Assembly (NCBI RefSeq): GCF_019913785.1
Contig: NZ_JAIOHK010000055.1
Span: forward strand, 124,001 to 188,000
Origin: Altibacter sp.
GTDB taxonomy: Bacteria; Bacteroidota; Bacteroidia; Flavobacteriales; Flavobacteriaceae
DNA: 64,000 nucleotides
Direction of reading: 5' to 3'
The notes under the pieces are model-generated. The model ran no database searches. It was not told the origin of the DNA and saw only the letters and a list, made by a program, of their open reading frames with translations. Within the stretch, counting starts at the first letter, position 1; the number at the start of each line of letters is the position of its first letter. Positions 19,452-29,400 of the stretch are shown in pieces. The position numbers and the translations under genes are program-made.

Positions 19452-20321
19452 ATGAATATTGCCATATTATCGCGTGGTGGTGGTCTCTACTCTACCAAAA
19501 GCCTTTTACGAGCCGGGGAGGCAAGAAATCATACCATGGAAGTCTTAGATCCCGATCATTGTGAGCTTTTAGTTGAAAATGGTACGGCAATTTTAAACTA
19601 TCAAGGTGATATGGTAGACGACCTACATGCGGTTATACCACGGATTGGAGCTTCCAACACCTATTTCGGGGCAGCCTTGGTGCGACATTTCGAGTCCATG
19701 GGGGTATTCACGGCCGTCACGGCCGATGCCATAATAAAATCGCGAGATAAGTGGACAAGTTTTCAAATTTTGACACAGGCAGGTGTTGCCGTTCCCAAAA
19801 CTATGTTGGCGCATGCTATTAATTATGAAGAACAACTTAGAAGTTTTGATGGAAACCCGCTAATTATAAAATTATTGGAAGGTACACACGGACATGGTGT
19901 TATTCTGGCGCAAACCTATCAAACCGCTTTGGCAACTGTTGAAACCCTACAAACGGCTGGTGTTAAGTTTTTGCTTCAGGAATTTATTTCAGAATCTAAA
20001 GGAGCAGACATAAGGGCCATTGTAGTCGATGGCGTTGTAGTAGCAGCGATGAAACGACAGTGTAAGGAGGGGGATTTTAGATCGAATTTACATCGCGGAG
20101 GGACTTCCGAAGTGATTACATTAAGTTATAAAGAAGAAAGCCTCGCGCTTCGAGCCGCAAAAGCACTTCGCTTAGGGGTGTGTGGTGTAGATATTCTACA
20201 ATCTAGCAGAGGTCCCTTGGTTCTTGAAGTAAATTCAACTCCGGGTTTGGAGGGCATTGAAACCGCAACCGGGAAAAATATCTCAAAAAGCATCATCGGA
20301 TATATAGAGCGTAATAAGTAA
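19452..20321 (+). CDS. rimK: RimK-type ATP-grasp amino-acid ligase (first copy)
   Basis: 289 residues, the usual RimK size. A short pre-ATP-grasp domain (~1-95, with [14 protein letters not shown]) is followed by the ATP-grasp fold: [13 protein letters not shown] (phosphate loop), LLQEFISE, GADIRAIVVDG, MKRQ with FRSNLHRGG, and the metal-binding LEVNSTPGLEGIE. In E. coli, RimK adds glutamates to the C-terminus of ribosomal protein S6 and can make poly-glutamate. It leads a cluster with a retropepsin-like gene, a second RimK and an AstE-like hydrolase. Differences from copy two in the phosphate loop (GTHGHGV versus GTQGIGV) suggest the two have different substrates (inference). Confidence 0.92.
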   Translation: MNIAILSRGGGLYSTKSLLRAGEARNHTMEVLDPDHCELLVENGTAILNYQGDMVDDLHAVIPRIGASNTYFGAALVRHFESMGVFTAVTADAIIKSRDKWTSFQILTQAGVAVPKTMLAHAINYEEQLRSFDGNPLIIKLLEGTHGHGVILAQTYQTALATVETLQTAGVKFLLQEFISESKGADIRAIVVDGVVVAAMKRQCKEGDFRSNLHRGGTSEVITLSYKEESLALRAAKALRLGVCGVDILQSSRGPLVLEVNSTPGLEGIETATGKNISKSIIGYIERNK

Positions 20322-20400
20322 GTTAACTTGTGCGTAAGTATTCCAACTTCTTCAAAACAGACTGGCATTTTAGTATCTTGCACCAATAAAACTGATTGCA

Positions 20401-20832
20401 TTGAAAAGAAAAATAGGAAGAGTTGATAAGGCAGATTTCCCCCTGCTAAATTTATATGACGTCGAGGTAAAAATAGATACCGGTGCTTATACCTCTAGTA
20501 TCCATTGCAAAAATGTGGTGGTCGTTGACAACTATTTGAAATGTGTCTTTCTAGATGAAGAACATCCGGCCTATCACGAGAAGGAATTTGTTTTTGACCG
20601 CTACGATGTAAAAGTGGTTAAAAGCAGCAATGGTCAAATACAGGCACGATACCGAATTTTAACCGAAATAATACTATTTGGAAAAACCTATCCTATCTTT
20701 TTAACACTGAGTGATCGAGAAGAAATGCGCTATCCCGTGCTTATAGGGCGAAAATTTTTAACAAAACGATTTGTGGTAGATATTAATAATACAAACCTTT
20801 CGTACAAACTAAAACTTAAAAATGAACATTAA
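20401..20832 (+). CDS. RimB-like retropepsin-type aspartic protease (ATP-dependent zinc protease family, DUF785)
   Basis: 143 residues starting at a TTG codon (no ATG is available in frame nearby). The retroviral-type aspartyl motif [11 protein letters not shown] has Asp26-Thr-Gly-Ala, followed by the hydrophobic flap and a closing PVLIGRKFL motif, as in retropepsin-like domains. Databases often call this family ATP-dependent zinc protease, but the visible motif is aspartic. In Pseudomonas the related RimB sits with RimK and controls its activity. Here it lies between two rimK genes and overlaps the second by 11 bases, so translation is coupled. A role in trimming or controlling the ligase product is inferred. 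Confidence 0.85.
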   Translation: MKRKIGRVDKADFPLLNLYDVEVKIDTGAYTSSIHCKNVVVVDNYLKCVFLDEEHPAYHEKEFVFDRYDVKVVKSSNGQIQARYRILTEIILFGKTYPIFLTLSDREEMRYPVLIGRKFLTKRFVVDINNTNLSYKLKLKNEH

Positions 20833-21694
20833 GATACTATCCGCAAACGCCAATCTATATTCCACGCAGCGGCTAATTGAAGCTGCCAAAAAGAGGAAGC
20901 ATGCTATAGAAGTAATCAATCACACCAAGTGCGATATTGTAATTGAAAAGAAAAACCCATTTATTATTTACAACGGGAAAAAATTAGATCATACCGATGC
21001 CGTTATTCCACGTATTGGTGCTTCCGTTACATTTTACGGAACAGCTGTAGTACGTCAATTTGAAATGATGCGTGTTTTTACTACCACCGAATCACAGGCC
21101 CTGGTGCGTTCCAGAGATAAACTGCGAAGTTTACAAATCTTGTCCCGTGCAGGATTGGGGTTGCCTAAGACCGTCTTTACCAATTATTCTAAAAATGTAA
21201 AAGAAATAGTTGAACAAGCCGGAGGAGCTCCCGTAATAATCAAATTATTAGAAGGTACACAGGGAATTGGTGTGATCTTGGCGGAAACTAAAAAAGCAGC
21301 CGAATCGGTTATTGAAGCCTTTAACAACCTACAAGCCAGAGTGATTGTTCAGGAATTTATCAAGGAAGCCGGAGGTGCAGATATTAGAGCTTTTATAGTC
21401 GATGGGCATGTAGTTGGCGCCATGAAACGTCAAGGGAAGGAAGGGGAATTTCGTTCCAATCTCCATCGAGGTGGTAATGCTAGTGTTATTGAATTGAGCG
21501 ATGAAGAGGAAATCGCTGCCTTGAAGGCAGCAAAAGCGATGGGATTGGGTATTGCAGGTGTTGATATGTTACAGAGCGACAGGGGGCCTTTGATTTTGGA
21601 GGTGAATTCTTCGCCAGGTTTGGAAGGCATCGAAAAGGCTACCGGTAAGGACATTGCGACTACCATCATTAAATATATAGAAAGACACGTATAG
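20822..21694 (+). CDS. rimK: RimK-type ATP-grasp amino-acid ligase (second copy)
   Basis: 290 residues, close to the RimK consensus. It has [60 protein letters not shown] and [17 protein letters not shown]. All ATP- and magnesium-binding residues of the fold are present. It differs clearly from the first copy in the N-terminal third, so the pair is old rather than a recent duplication. It overlaps the retropepsin-like gene by 11 bases, and the AstE-like gene begins 3 bases after its stop. Of the two, this one looks more like the canonical S6-glutamate ligase. Confidence 0.93.
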   Translation: MNIKILSANANLYSTQRLIEAAKKRKHAIEVINHTKCDIVIEKKNPFIIYNGKKLDHTDAVIPRIGASVTFYGTAVVRQFEMMRVFTTTESQALVRSRDKLRSLQILSRAGLGLPKTVFTNYSKNVKEIVEQAGGAPVIIKLLEGTQGIGVILAETKKAAESVIEAFNNLQARVIVQEFIKEAGGADIRAFIVDGHVVGAMKRQGKEGEFRSNLHRGGNASVIELSDEEEIAALKAAKAMGLGIAGVDMLQSDRGPLILEVNSSPGLEGIEKATGKDIATTIIKYIERHV

Positions 21695-21697
21695 TAC

Positions 21698-22699
21698 ATG
21701 GGCAAAGCGCAAAATAACAAACTTATTATATTAGGTCATACTATTAAATTAGGGGAGAGTAGAACCATTGATTTTAGTATTGCAAAATTATATACCTCCA
21801 CCAAAGTAGAGATTCCTATTATTATTGAGCGTGCGCTCATCCCGGGACCCACTATTCTAATGACGGCCGGAATACACGGTGATGAGATTAATGGGGTTGA
21901 GATTGTTAGACAAATCATTGCAAAAAAAATCAACAAGCCAAAGAAAGGAACTATTATTTGTATTCCTATTTTAAACATCTTTGGTTTTTTAAATGCCGAT
22001 AGGGCCTTTCCTGATGGAAGAGATCTCAATCGGGTTTTTCCGGGCACTAAGACCGGATCCCTTGCTAGTAGAGTGGCCTACCACCTAACTAAAAAGATAT
22101 TGCCCCATATAGATTACTGTCTAGATTTTCATACCGGAGGTGCCAGTAGATTTAATGCTGCGCAAGTCCGTATTCGTCCGAATGATGCTGAACTACTGAA
22201 TTTTGCTAAAATTTTTAATGCCCCTTTTACGGTCTATTCATCTAATATAGAAAGGTCGTACCGCACTACCTGTGCCAAAATGGATATTCCCATTCTCCTT
22301 TTTGAAGGGGGCAAATCCTTGTCCAGTGATAAACACATTGTGAAAACCGGGGTTGATGGTGTGATGCGTCTTCTGAAACACTTAGAAATGCTTTCAGAAA
22401 AGTTTAGGGCGCCTGAAATTATTTCAGAAACCATTTTGGTTGAAAAAAGCAAATGGATTAGAGCTCAAAAAAGTGGTTTGTTACACGTGAAAATCGATTG
22501 TAATAAATTTGTGCTAAAAGATGAATTTCTTGCCACTATTACCGACCCCTATGGCACCATGCGCTTCAAGGTGAAAGCACCCAATGAAGGCTATATTATA
22601 AATGTAAACCACGCACCAATTGTACACCAGGGAGATGCCATTTTTCATATTTCTACCGTAGATTCTTCTCTTGCGACTTCCGAAGAAATAAAAGATTAA
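21698..22699 (+). CDS. Succinylglutamate desuccinylase/aspartoacylase family zinc hydrolase
   Basis: 333 residues with the AstE/AspA zinc site of M14-like peptidases: His60 and Glu63 in AGIHGDEINGVE, and His145 in CLDFHTGG. The substrate-binding Asp-Leu-Asn-Arg motif is at ~109-112 and FEGG near residue 206. The C-terminal ~90 residues form the usual beta domain. Family members cut N-acyl or amide bonds next to an acidic amino acid. Placed straight after two RimK ligases and a retropepsin, it is best read as the eraser or processing enzyme for whatever acidic amino acid the ligases attach (inference), not as part of arginine breakdown, since no ast genes are present. Confidence 0.88.
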   Translation: MGKAQNNKLIILGHTIKLGESRTIDFSIAKLYTSTKVEIPIIIERALIPGPTILMTAGIHGDEINGVEIVRQIIAKKINKPKKGTIICIPILNIFGFLNADRAFPDGRDLNRVFPGTKTGSLASRVAYHLTKKILPHIDYCLDFHTGGASRFNAAQVRIRPNDAELLNFAKIFNAPFTVYSSNIERSYRTTCAKMDIPILLFEGGKSLSSDKHIVKTGVDGVMRLLKHLEMLSEKFRAPEIISETILVEKSKWIRAQKSGLLHVKIDCNKFVLKDEFLATITDPYGTMRFKVKAPNEGYIINVNHAPIVHQGDAIFHISTVDSSLATSEEIKD

Positions 22700-23260
22700 A
22701 TGGAAAAGGAACTCCTTCGAAAAAAATACAAAGCAATACGTGCGCAATTGTCTAATGATTTCGTTGAAGAAGGCAGCCTTCAAATAGCCAATAACACATT
22801 GGAACTTCCTATTTGGAATAAAACTTTTTATCACCTGTTTTTATCGATTGCCGAAAAAAAAGAAGTGAATACCGAGTATATACTACATATTCTTCAAGGA
22901 AAAGATAAAAGCATAGTCGTTTCTAAGACCGATTTCAAACAAGATAGGTTACAGCACATATTACTTCAGGAGAATACGTTCATACAAATTTCTAAATTTG
23001 GAATTCCCGAACCTGCCTCAGGTATTGAGATAAAGCCAGTACAACTTGATGTAGTATTTGTCCCGTTACTGGTTTTCGATCAAAAGGGGAATAGAATAGG
23101 TTATGGCAAAGGGTTTTACGATCGTTTTTTAGCCCAATGTACTGTAGAAACCATCTTCGTTGGGCTTTCTTTTTTTGACCCTGAAGTTATGATAGATGTT
23201 GAAAACACAGATATTCCATTGCATTATTGTGTCACCCCAAAAAAAGTATATGCTTTTTAA
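22700..23260 (+). CDS. 5-formyltetrahydrofolate cyclo-ligase
   Basis: 186 residues, the normal family length. An N-terminal basic helix (KELLRKKYKAIRAQL) binds ATP phosphate, and the C-terminal signature is GNRIGYGKGFYDRFL. It uses ATP to turn 5-formyl-tetrahydrofolate into 5,10-methenyl-tetrahydrofolate. Its ATG follows the AstE-like stop with no spacer, so it is in the same transcription unit as the RimK cluster, although a functional link is not obvious. Confidence 0.93.
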   Translation: MEKELLRKKYKAIRAQLSNDFVEEGSLQIANNTLELPIWNKTFYHLFLSIAEKKEVNTEYILHILQGKDKSIVVSKTDFKQDRLQHILLQENTFIQISKFGIPEPASGIEIKPVQLDVVFVPLLVFDQKGNRIGYGKGFYDRFLAQCTVETIFVGLSFFDPEVMIDVENTDIPLHYCVTPKKVYAF

Positions 23261-23299
23261 GAAAACGCAGTATATTTAATCAACAAAAACAAAACTTTT

Positions 23300-23587
23300 A
23301 TGGAATCATCTCACAATGCTGCTTCAGTACCACCAGACAATAATTTAGTGTGGGCAATCTTATGTACGGTTTTATGCTGCATACCCTTCGGAATAGTCTC
23401 TATATTAAAAGCGAACAAAGTGAATACCTTATGGGCTCAGGGAGATCATGTAGGAGCTCGTAAGGCGGCTAGCGATGCTAAAAAATGGGCCATTTGGGGT
23501 GCCATTATTGGCCCGCTTGCTATTATCATTTTTTACGTAATAATTTTTGTCATATACGCGGGTGCCATATTTGCAAGTACATACTAA
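23300..23587 (+). CDS. CD225/dispanin family small membrane protein
   Basis: 95 residues. Two hydrophobic helices (about 16-37 and 66-92) are separated by a polar loop, with the family pattern NLVWAILCTVLCCIPFGIVS and ANKVNTLWAQGD. Bacterial members have no firm function; the animal relatives are interferon-induced transmembrane proteins. It pairs with the overlapping DUF2752 gene, a pairing seen often in Bacteroidota. Confidence 0.85.
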   Translation: MESSHNAASVPPDNNLVWAILCTVLCCIPFGIVSILKANKVNTLWAQGDHVGARKAASDAKKWAIWGAIIGPLAIIIFYVIIFVIYAGAIFASTY

Positions 23588-23972
23588 AATCCTTAAAATC
23601 ACCCTCTTACTTGCCTTGTTAGGGGGTGCTTTTCTCGTTCTTTTTCTGTTTAATCCGAGCCAGCATTCCTTTTTCTTGCCTTGTCCTTTTAAGTTTGTAA
23701 CAGGCTATAATTGCCCGGGATGTGGTTCGCAAAGGGCACTTCATCAATTGGCACATGGAAATATACAAACTGCCTTTTTCCTAAACCCTTTGTTAATCCT
23801 CTCATTGCCCCTTCTTATATATAGTTTGGGGCTTAAACTGTGGAACTACCTTTTTGAAACAGTTCACAGAGTTCGCCTTTTCTACAGTAATTTGTTTATT
23901 TTCAGTTACTTTGGAATTGCAATTGCCTATTGGATATTTCGGAATCTCCCCATTTATCCTTTTGTAAAATAA
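23571..23972 (+). CDS. DUF2752 domain membrane protein
   Basis: The family core is FKFVTGYNCPGCGSQRALHQL, which carries a CPxCGxxR motif after the first transmembrane helix; two further helices follow. The start is uncertain: TTG at 23571 gives 133 residues and TTG at 23547 gives 141. Both overlap the end of the CD225 gene, so translation is coupled. The function is unknown; the Cys pair could bind metal or form a disulfide. Confidence 0.8.
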   Translation: MQVHTKILKITLLLALLGGAFLVLFLFNPSQHSFFLPCPFKFVTGYNCPGCGSQRALHQLAHGNIQTAFFLNPLLILSLPLLIYSLGLKLWNYLFETVHRVRLFYSNLFIFSYFGIAIAYWIFRNLPIYPFVK

Positions 23973-24054
23973 AGCTTCTTTATTTTCTTTTTGAAAGAAT
24001 TATCCTACAATTGAAATTTATTCTTTATATTTCGCCTTTAAAAGTTGATGTTGA

Positions 24055-25203
24055 ATGAATTTTTTAGCGCAAAAGCGAAGTAAAATTCTCTTAGAAGAAA
24101 AAAAGAATCATCCCCCCGCGAACATCGAAAGTGTGCAAAACAATAATTTCTATTACCAAGAAATTGCACAACTTACGGCTACTGGCGGGTGGAGCATTAA
24201 CTTTATTGACAAAACTTCCTCTCTCGATCCTGAAGCGAGACGCATTCTAAATGTGCCACAGGATTTTAGACCCTCGCTTAGAACAGCTTTGGATTTTTTT
24301 GCTCCCGAGTTTAGAGATATCATTTCTAAGGCTTTTTTTGAAGGTACCATGGGAAAACCGTATTCGGGGGTTATGAAAATGCTTACCTACGACCAAAAGG
24401 AATTTTGGGTAAAGGCTACCGGTAAACCAATTTACAACGACAGCAATCAGGTTATTGGAATTCGAGGTGTTTTTCAAGACATAACCGATCTTAAACAAAA
24501 GGAACTTACGCTCGAAAATTCATTAGGTATTATAGAATCCCAAAACACAAGGCTTTTTAATTTTGCAAATACGGTGTCACACAATTTGCGTTCGCATGCC
24601 AGTAATTTACAATTGACCATAGAACTGCTCAATTCGGCAGAATCTAAAGATGAAGAAGCCGAATTAAAGAATGGATTGAGTCAGATTTCCGAACACATAA
24701 ATACCACCATCAATCATTTAAATGAAATTGTGGCCATACAGGCCAAAGCCAGAGACACTAAGAAAAATGTTTCCTTTCGGGAGAGTCTTCTCTCGGTAAT
24801 GCACGCCCTACAAGACACCATTTTTAATTCGGAAGCCGAGATTTTTTCCGACTTTTCGGAAGTTCCTTCCATCGAGTATATTCCTGCCTATCTGGAAAGC
24901 ATTTTTTTAAATCTAATTACCAACGCCATTAAATTCAAACACCCCAACAGGAGGCCAATTATTGATATTTGTACCTATAAAGTAGGAGATGATTCGTTCC
25001 TAATGATTAAAGACAATGGATCCGGTATAGATCTGCAAAAGTATGGCAGTAGGGTTTTTAATATTTATGCGACCTTCCATTCGCATGAAGATTCCAATGG
25101 AGTGGGTCTGTTTATTACCAAAAATCAGGTGGAGGCATTGCAAGGAACTATCCATGTGGAAAGTCATGTGAACGTTGGCACCACATTCACGATTAAATTT
25201 TAA
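24055..25203 (+). CDS. PAS-domain sensor histidine kinase
   Basis: 382 residues without a clear signal peptide or membrane helix, so probably cytosolic. A PAS/PAC domain (~35-150, ending GVFQDITDLKQKE) is followed by a dimerisation helix with the phospho-acceptor His in VSHNLRSHASN (~183) and a HATPase domain: N-box NLITNAIKFKH, G1 KDNGSGID and G2 NGVGLFITK. No response regulator gene is adjacent. Its stop overlaps the stop of convergent lspA by 4 bases, with no terminator between them. Confidence 0.9.
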   Translation: MNFLAQKRSKILLEEKKNHPPANIESVQNNNFYYQEIAQLTATGGWSINFIDKTSSLDPEARRILNVPQDFRPSLRTALDFFAPEFRDIISKAFFEGTMGKPYSGVMKMLTYDQKEFWVKATGKPIYNDSNQVIGIRGVFQDITDLKQKELTLENSLGIIESQNTRLFNFANTVSHNLRSHASNLQLTIELLNSAESKDEEAELKNGLSQISEHINTTINHLNEIVAIQAKARDTKKNVSFRESLLSVMHALQDTIFNSEAEIFSDFSEVPSIEYIPAYLESIFLNLITNAIKFKHPNRRPIIDICTYKVGDDSFLMIKDNGSGIDLQKYGSRVFNIYATFHSHEDSNGVGLFITKNQVEALQGTIHVESHVNVGTTFTIKF

Positions 25204-25811
25204 TCCTCCTTTTCTTTCTTCGGAAAGGCCCGCTTATTAAAAACCAACAACAATCCAACGCCTGTGCTAATCGCGGTATCGGCTATATTGAATACCGGTT
25301 CAAAAAACCGAAAGTAATCACCTCCTTTAAATGGAATCCATTCGGGAAGATACCCTTCCCAAAGCGGAAAATACAACATATCCACTACCTTCCCGTGAAA
25401 CAGAGTGCCATAGCCTCCTTCGGCCGGCAAAAATGCCGCAATCTGGTGGTGACTATCTCCAAATATAATTCCGTAAAAAACCGAATCGATAATATTCCCA
25501 AACGCTCCTGCAAAAATAAGCGCGATGGATACAATTAGAATACGGGATGATTTTTTGCGAACTGCATCCCACAACCAATAGCCGATTCCAACAATGGCAA
25601 CCAATCTAAAGAGAGTGAGAAAAAGTTTTCCATAGGCTCCGGGGATCTTTGCCCCCCATGCCATTCCTTCGTTCTCCACAAACAAAATCCGAAACCAGTC
25701 GAATACAGGTATTTCTTCACCCAAGACAAAGTGGGTTTTGATATAGACCTTTGTAATCTGATCTATCAATAAGATCAGAAAAATAATGACAGCGGCTTTT
25801 TTAAGAGACAT
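25200..25811 (-). CDS. lspA: Lipoprotein signal peptidase (signal peptidase II)
   Basis: 203 residues, longer than the ~165 of E. coli because of an extra loop typical of Bacteroidota. There are four transmembrane helices. The catalytic Asp pair is Asp109 in GNIIDSVFYG and Asp178 in FNIADTAIS. It cleaves the signal of lipidated prolipoproteins at the inner membrane, which matches the several lipoproteins in this window. It lies downstream of ileS and the DksA-like gene, an order common in this group, but a terminator separates it from them. Confidence 0.95.
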   Translation of the reverse strand: MSLKKAAVIIFLILLIDQITKVYIKTHFVLGEEIPVFDWFRILFVENEGMAWGAKIPGAYGKLFLTLFRLVAIVGIGYWLWDAVRKKSSRILIVSIALIFAGAFGNIIDSVFYGIIFGDSHHQIAAFLPAEGGYGTLFHGKVVDMLYFPLWEGYLPEWIPFKGGDYFRFFEPVFNIADTAISTGVGLLLVFNKRAFPKKEKED

Positions 25812-25863
25812 GAATAGTATTAAAAAGTAAGTCGAATATTCCCAACACGGGTTTAATCGAGGG

Positions 25864-25871
25864 CAAAAATA
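25864..25871 (-). promoter_or_regulatory. Candidate -7 box for lspA
   Basis: The minus strand reads TATTTTTG (TAnnTTTG), 52 bases before the lspA ATG and on the lspA side of the terminator. Confidence 0.4.
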
Positions 25872-25976
25872 ACAATATTATTTGGTTTGAAGCAGGCTAA
25901 TTATACGAACCCTTGTTTTCACCCCAATCTTAATCATGCGCCAAACCGAGAAGTCAGTGCAATAATTATCATTCGT

Positions 25977-26003
25977 AAAAAAACCCCATTTAAAAATGGG
26001 GTT
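25977..26003 (-). terminator. Intrinsic terminator after the ileS-DksA-like operon
   Basis: A perfect 10-bp stem (25982-25991 with 25994-26003) has a run of seven A at 25977-25983, giving a U-run for leftward transcripts. It follows the stop at 26031. Confidence 0.85.
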
Positions 26004-26030
26004 CCGCCATAAACGTTAACCGGCACAGCC

Positions 26031-26414
26031 TTATTTCTGCATATTTTTGGCTTCGATACTCAAGGTAGCATGTGGCACCAACTTTAGGCGTTCCGGATTG
26101 ATCAACTTTCCTGTGACGCGACAAATCCCGTAGGTTTTATTCTCTATCCGAACCAAGGCGTTCTTCAAATCGCGAATAAATTTTTCTTGACGGATTGCCA
26201 ACTGCGAATTCGCCTCCTTGCTCATCACCTCACTACCTTCATCAAATGCCTTGAAAGTAGGCGATGTATCATCTGTTCCGTTATTGCTGTCATTCTTATA
26301 CGAGCTCTGAATCAATTCTAATTGTTCCGTCGCCTTTATAATTTTATTCTGAATTAGTTTCTTAAATTCTTGTAGCTCAGCATCACTATACCTTACTTTT
26401 TCATCTTGTGCCAT
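26031..26414 (-). CDS. DksA/TraR family RNA polymerase-binding protein (cysteine-poor)
   Basis: 127 residues: a long N-terminal coiled coil (~10-85) and a short C-terminal globular part, YGICRVTGKLI to SIEAKN, that is the DksA/TraR finger. Only one of the four usual zinc cysteines is left; the second Cys pair is replaced by the PHAT region. Such versions are common in Bacteroidota, and the fold is probably kept without zinc. It is expected to enter the RNA polymerase secondary channel and tune the stringent response. It begins 5 bases after the ileS stop. Confidence 0.85.
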   Translation of the reverse strand: MAQDEKVRYSDAELQEFKKLIQNKIIKATEQLELIQSSYKNDSNNGTDDTSPTFKAFDEGSEVMSKEANSQLAIRQEKFIRDLKNALVRIENKTYGICRVTGKLINPERLKLVPHATLSIEAKNMQK

Positions 26415-26419
26415 AATTT

Positions 26420-29400
26420 CTAATGTTTTTTAATACGTAATCGTGTTTCAATATCGTCGAAAGCAATCTCTGTACCATTTGCAATCTCATCTTCAAACTG
26501 TAACACCTCCGTTAACGTTTCTTGTTTAATATATTCTAAATTTTCTTGTACCGCCTTTTGAAGTTGTCCCTCTTTTTGGATGGTCACCTCCACACGATCG
26601 GTTACTTCAAAGCCGGAATCTTTTCTTATATTCTGAATGCGATTCACCAACTCTCGCGCAATTCCTTCATTCTTTAAATTTGTAGTGATGGTTACATCCA
26701 AAGCCACCGTTATTCCATTGGCATTGGCGACCAACCAGCCTTCAATATCCTGAGAGCTTATCACCACATCATCAAGGTTCAATTTAGTATTTTTTTCGTT
26801 AATAAGTACACTAATTTCACCTTCTTTTTCTAAAATGGAAATCTCGTCCTGACCAAAATTTGTAATGGCCTGAGCCACTGTTTTCATATCCTTTCCAAAG
26901 CGAGGCCCCAGTTTTTTAAAATCGGGTTTTATCTGCTTCACCAAAATACCGGAACCTTCATCGATCAGCTCGATTTCCTTTACATTGACTTCCGATTTGA
27001 TCAAATCGGAAACTGCTTCAATCTCCATACGTGTGGCTTCGTCCAAAACAGGGATCATTATCTTCTGAAGCGGTTGTCTTACCTTAATCTTTTCTCGTTG
27101 ACGTAACGACAATACCAATGACGATATTGTCTGTGCCCGCTGCATCTTGTGTTCCAGCTGCTTGTCTATATAAGACGCAATACGCTCCGGAAAGTTACTC
27201 AAATGTACCGAAGCTTCTCCTTTTTGCGTACTACCTTCGGTCAAATCCTTGTACAATCGGTCCATAAAAAAGGGTGCAATAGGCGCTCCTAATTTCGCCA
27301 CAGTAAGCAAACAGGTGTACAAGGTCTGATAGGCCGATATCTTATCCTCTCCATAACTGCCCTTCCAGAAACGTCTTCGGCTAAGTCGTACAAACCAGTT
27401 ACTCAAGTTTTCTTGAACAAATTCAGAAATGGCTCTCGCCGCCTTAGTGGGTTCGTAATCGGCAAAGGCATCATCTACTTTTTGCACAAGGGTGTTTAAT
27501 TCGGAAAGAATCCAACGATCGATCTCCGGTCTTTTTTCCAAAGGAATGTCCGCTTCCGTATAACTGAAATTATCCAAGTTGGCATACAAACTGAAGAAAC
27601 TATACGTATTGTAAAGCGTTCCGAAGAATTTATTACGCACTTCCGCTATGCCATCACTGTCAAACTTCAAGTTATCCCAAGGATTTGCATTGCTAATCAT
27701 ATACCAACGTGTGGCATCCGGCCCATAGTTAGCCAAGGTTTCGAACGGATCAACTGCATTTCCAAGCCGTTTGGACATTTTCTGTCCGTTCTTGTCGAGT
27801 ACGAGTCCGTTAGAAACTACATTTTTATAGGCAACATCGTCAAAGATCATGGTGGCAATGGCGTGCAAGGTATAGAACCAACCTCGGGTTTGATCAACCC
27901 CTTCCGCAATAAAATCGGCTTTGCGCCATGTGTTTTCAACTTTTTCCTTATTCTCGAACGGGTAGTGCCATTGTGCATACGGCATACTACCACTGTCAAA
28001 CCACACATCAATAAGATCTGCCTCCCGCTTCATCGGTTTTCCGCTTTCGGAAACAAGAATAATCTCATCTACAATATTTTTGTGAAGATCTACTTTTGCA
28101 TAGTTCTCTTTTGAAAAGTCGCCTGCAACAAAATCTTCAAAAATGGCCTTGGACATACATCCTGCTGCAACGGCCTTGGCCATTTCATTTTTTAATTCCG
28201 CTACACTTCCTATCACGATTTCCTCTTTCCCATCTTCGGTACGCCACAGTGGCAACGGAATCCCCCAATAGCGCGAACGCGACAAATTCCAGTCGTTTGC
28301 ATTGGCTAACCAATTTCCGAAACGACCTTCCCCGGTGGCTTTTGGTTTCCAATTAATGGTTTCATTCAACTCGAACATGCGATCCCGGAAATCGGTCACC
28401 TTGATAAACCAGGAATCCAAAGGGTAGTATAAAATAGGTTTGTCTGTACGCCAGCAGTTGGGGTAACTGTGGGTATATTTTTCGACCTTAAAGGCTTTGT
28501 TTTCTATCTTTAGTTTGATGGCTAATTCCACATCGACACTTTTTTCGGGTGCTTCACCTTCATTGTAGTATTCGTTCTTCACATACTTGCCGCCAAATTC
28601 GTCCATTTCGGGACGAAACCTTCCTTGAAGATCGACTAGAGGAACCAAATTACCGTTTTCGTCCTTTACCAATAAAGGAGGCACTTCGGGGGAAGCTTCT
28701 TTGGCCACTTTGGCATCGTCTGCCCCAAAGGTAGGTGCGGTATGAACGATTCCGGTACCGTCTTCGGTGGTTACAAAATCCCCGGTGATCACACGGAAGG
28801 CATTTTCGGGCGAATCAAAAGGTAGGGCATAGGGTAATAATTGCTCGTATCTTATTTCAGCTAGATCCTTGCCCTTAAATTCTTTCAGAATAACATACGG
28901 AATGTGTTTATCCTCTTCCTTAAAATTTTCTAGATCGGATTCACTTTCAGCAGCAACAAACTTTCCTGTAAATTGTTTGGCTACTAAATTCTTTGCCAAA
29001 ATTACATTGATGGGTTCGAATGTGTATTGATTAAAGGTCTTCACCAATACGTAATCGATCTTAGGTCCAACGGTCAAAGCGGTATTACTTGGCAAGGTCC
29101 ATGGGGTCGTCGTCCAGGCCAAGAAATGCACATCGCCAAATCCTTGAAGGAATGCTGGTAAGGTATCGCTCTTTGCCTTAAACTGAGCCACTACCGTTGT
29201 ATCGGTCACGTCCTGATAGGTGCCCGGTTGGTTTAATTCATGCGAGCTTAAACCTGTTCCTGCTTTAGGTGAATAGGGCTGAATGGTGTAGCCTTTATAC
29301 AGCAATCCTTTTTCGTAGATCTGCTTCAACAACCACCAAACCGATTCCATATACTTGGGTTCGTAGGTGATATACGGGTCGTCCATATCTACCCAATACC

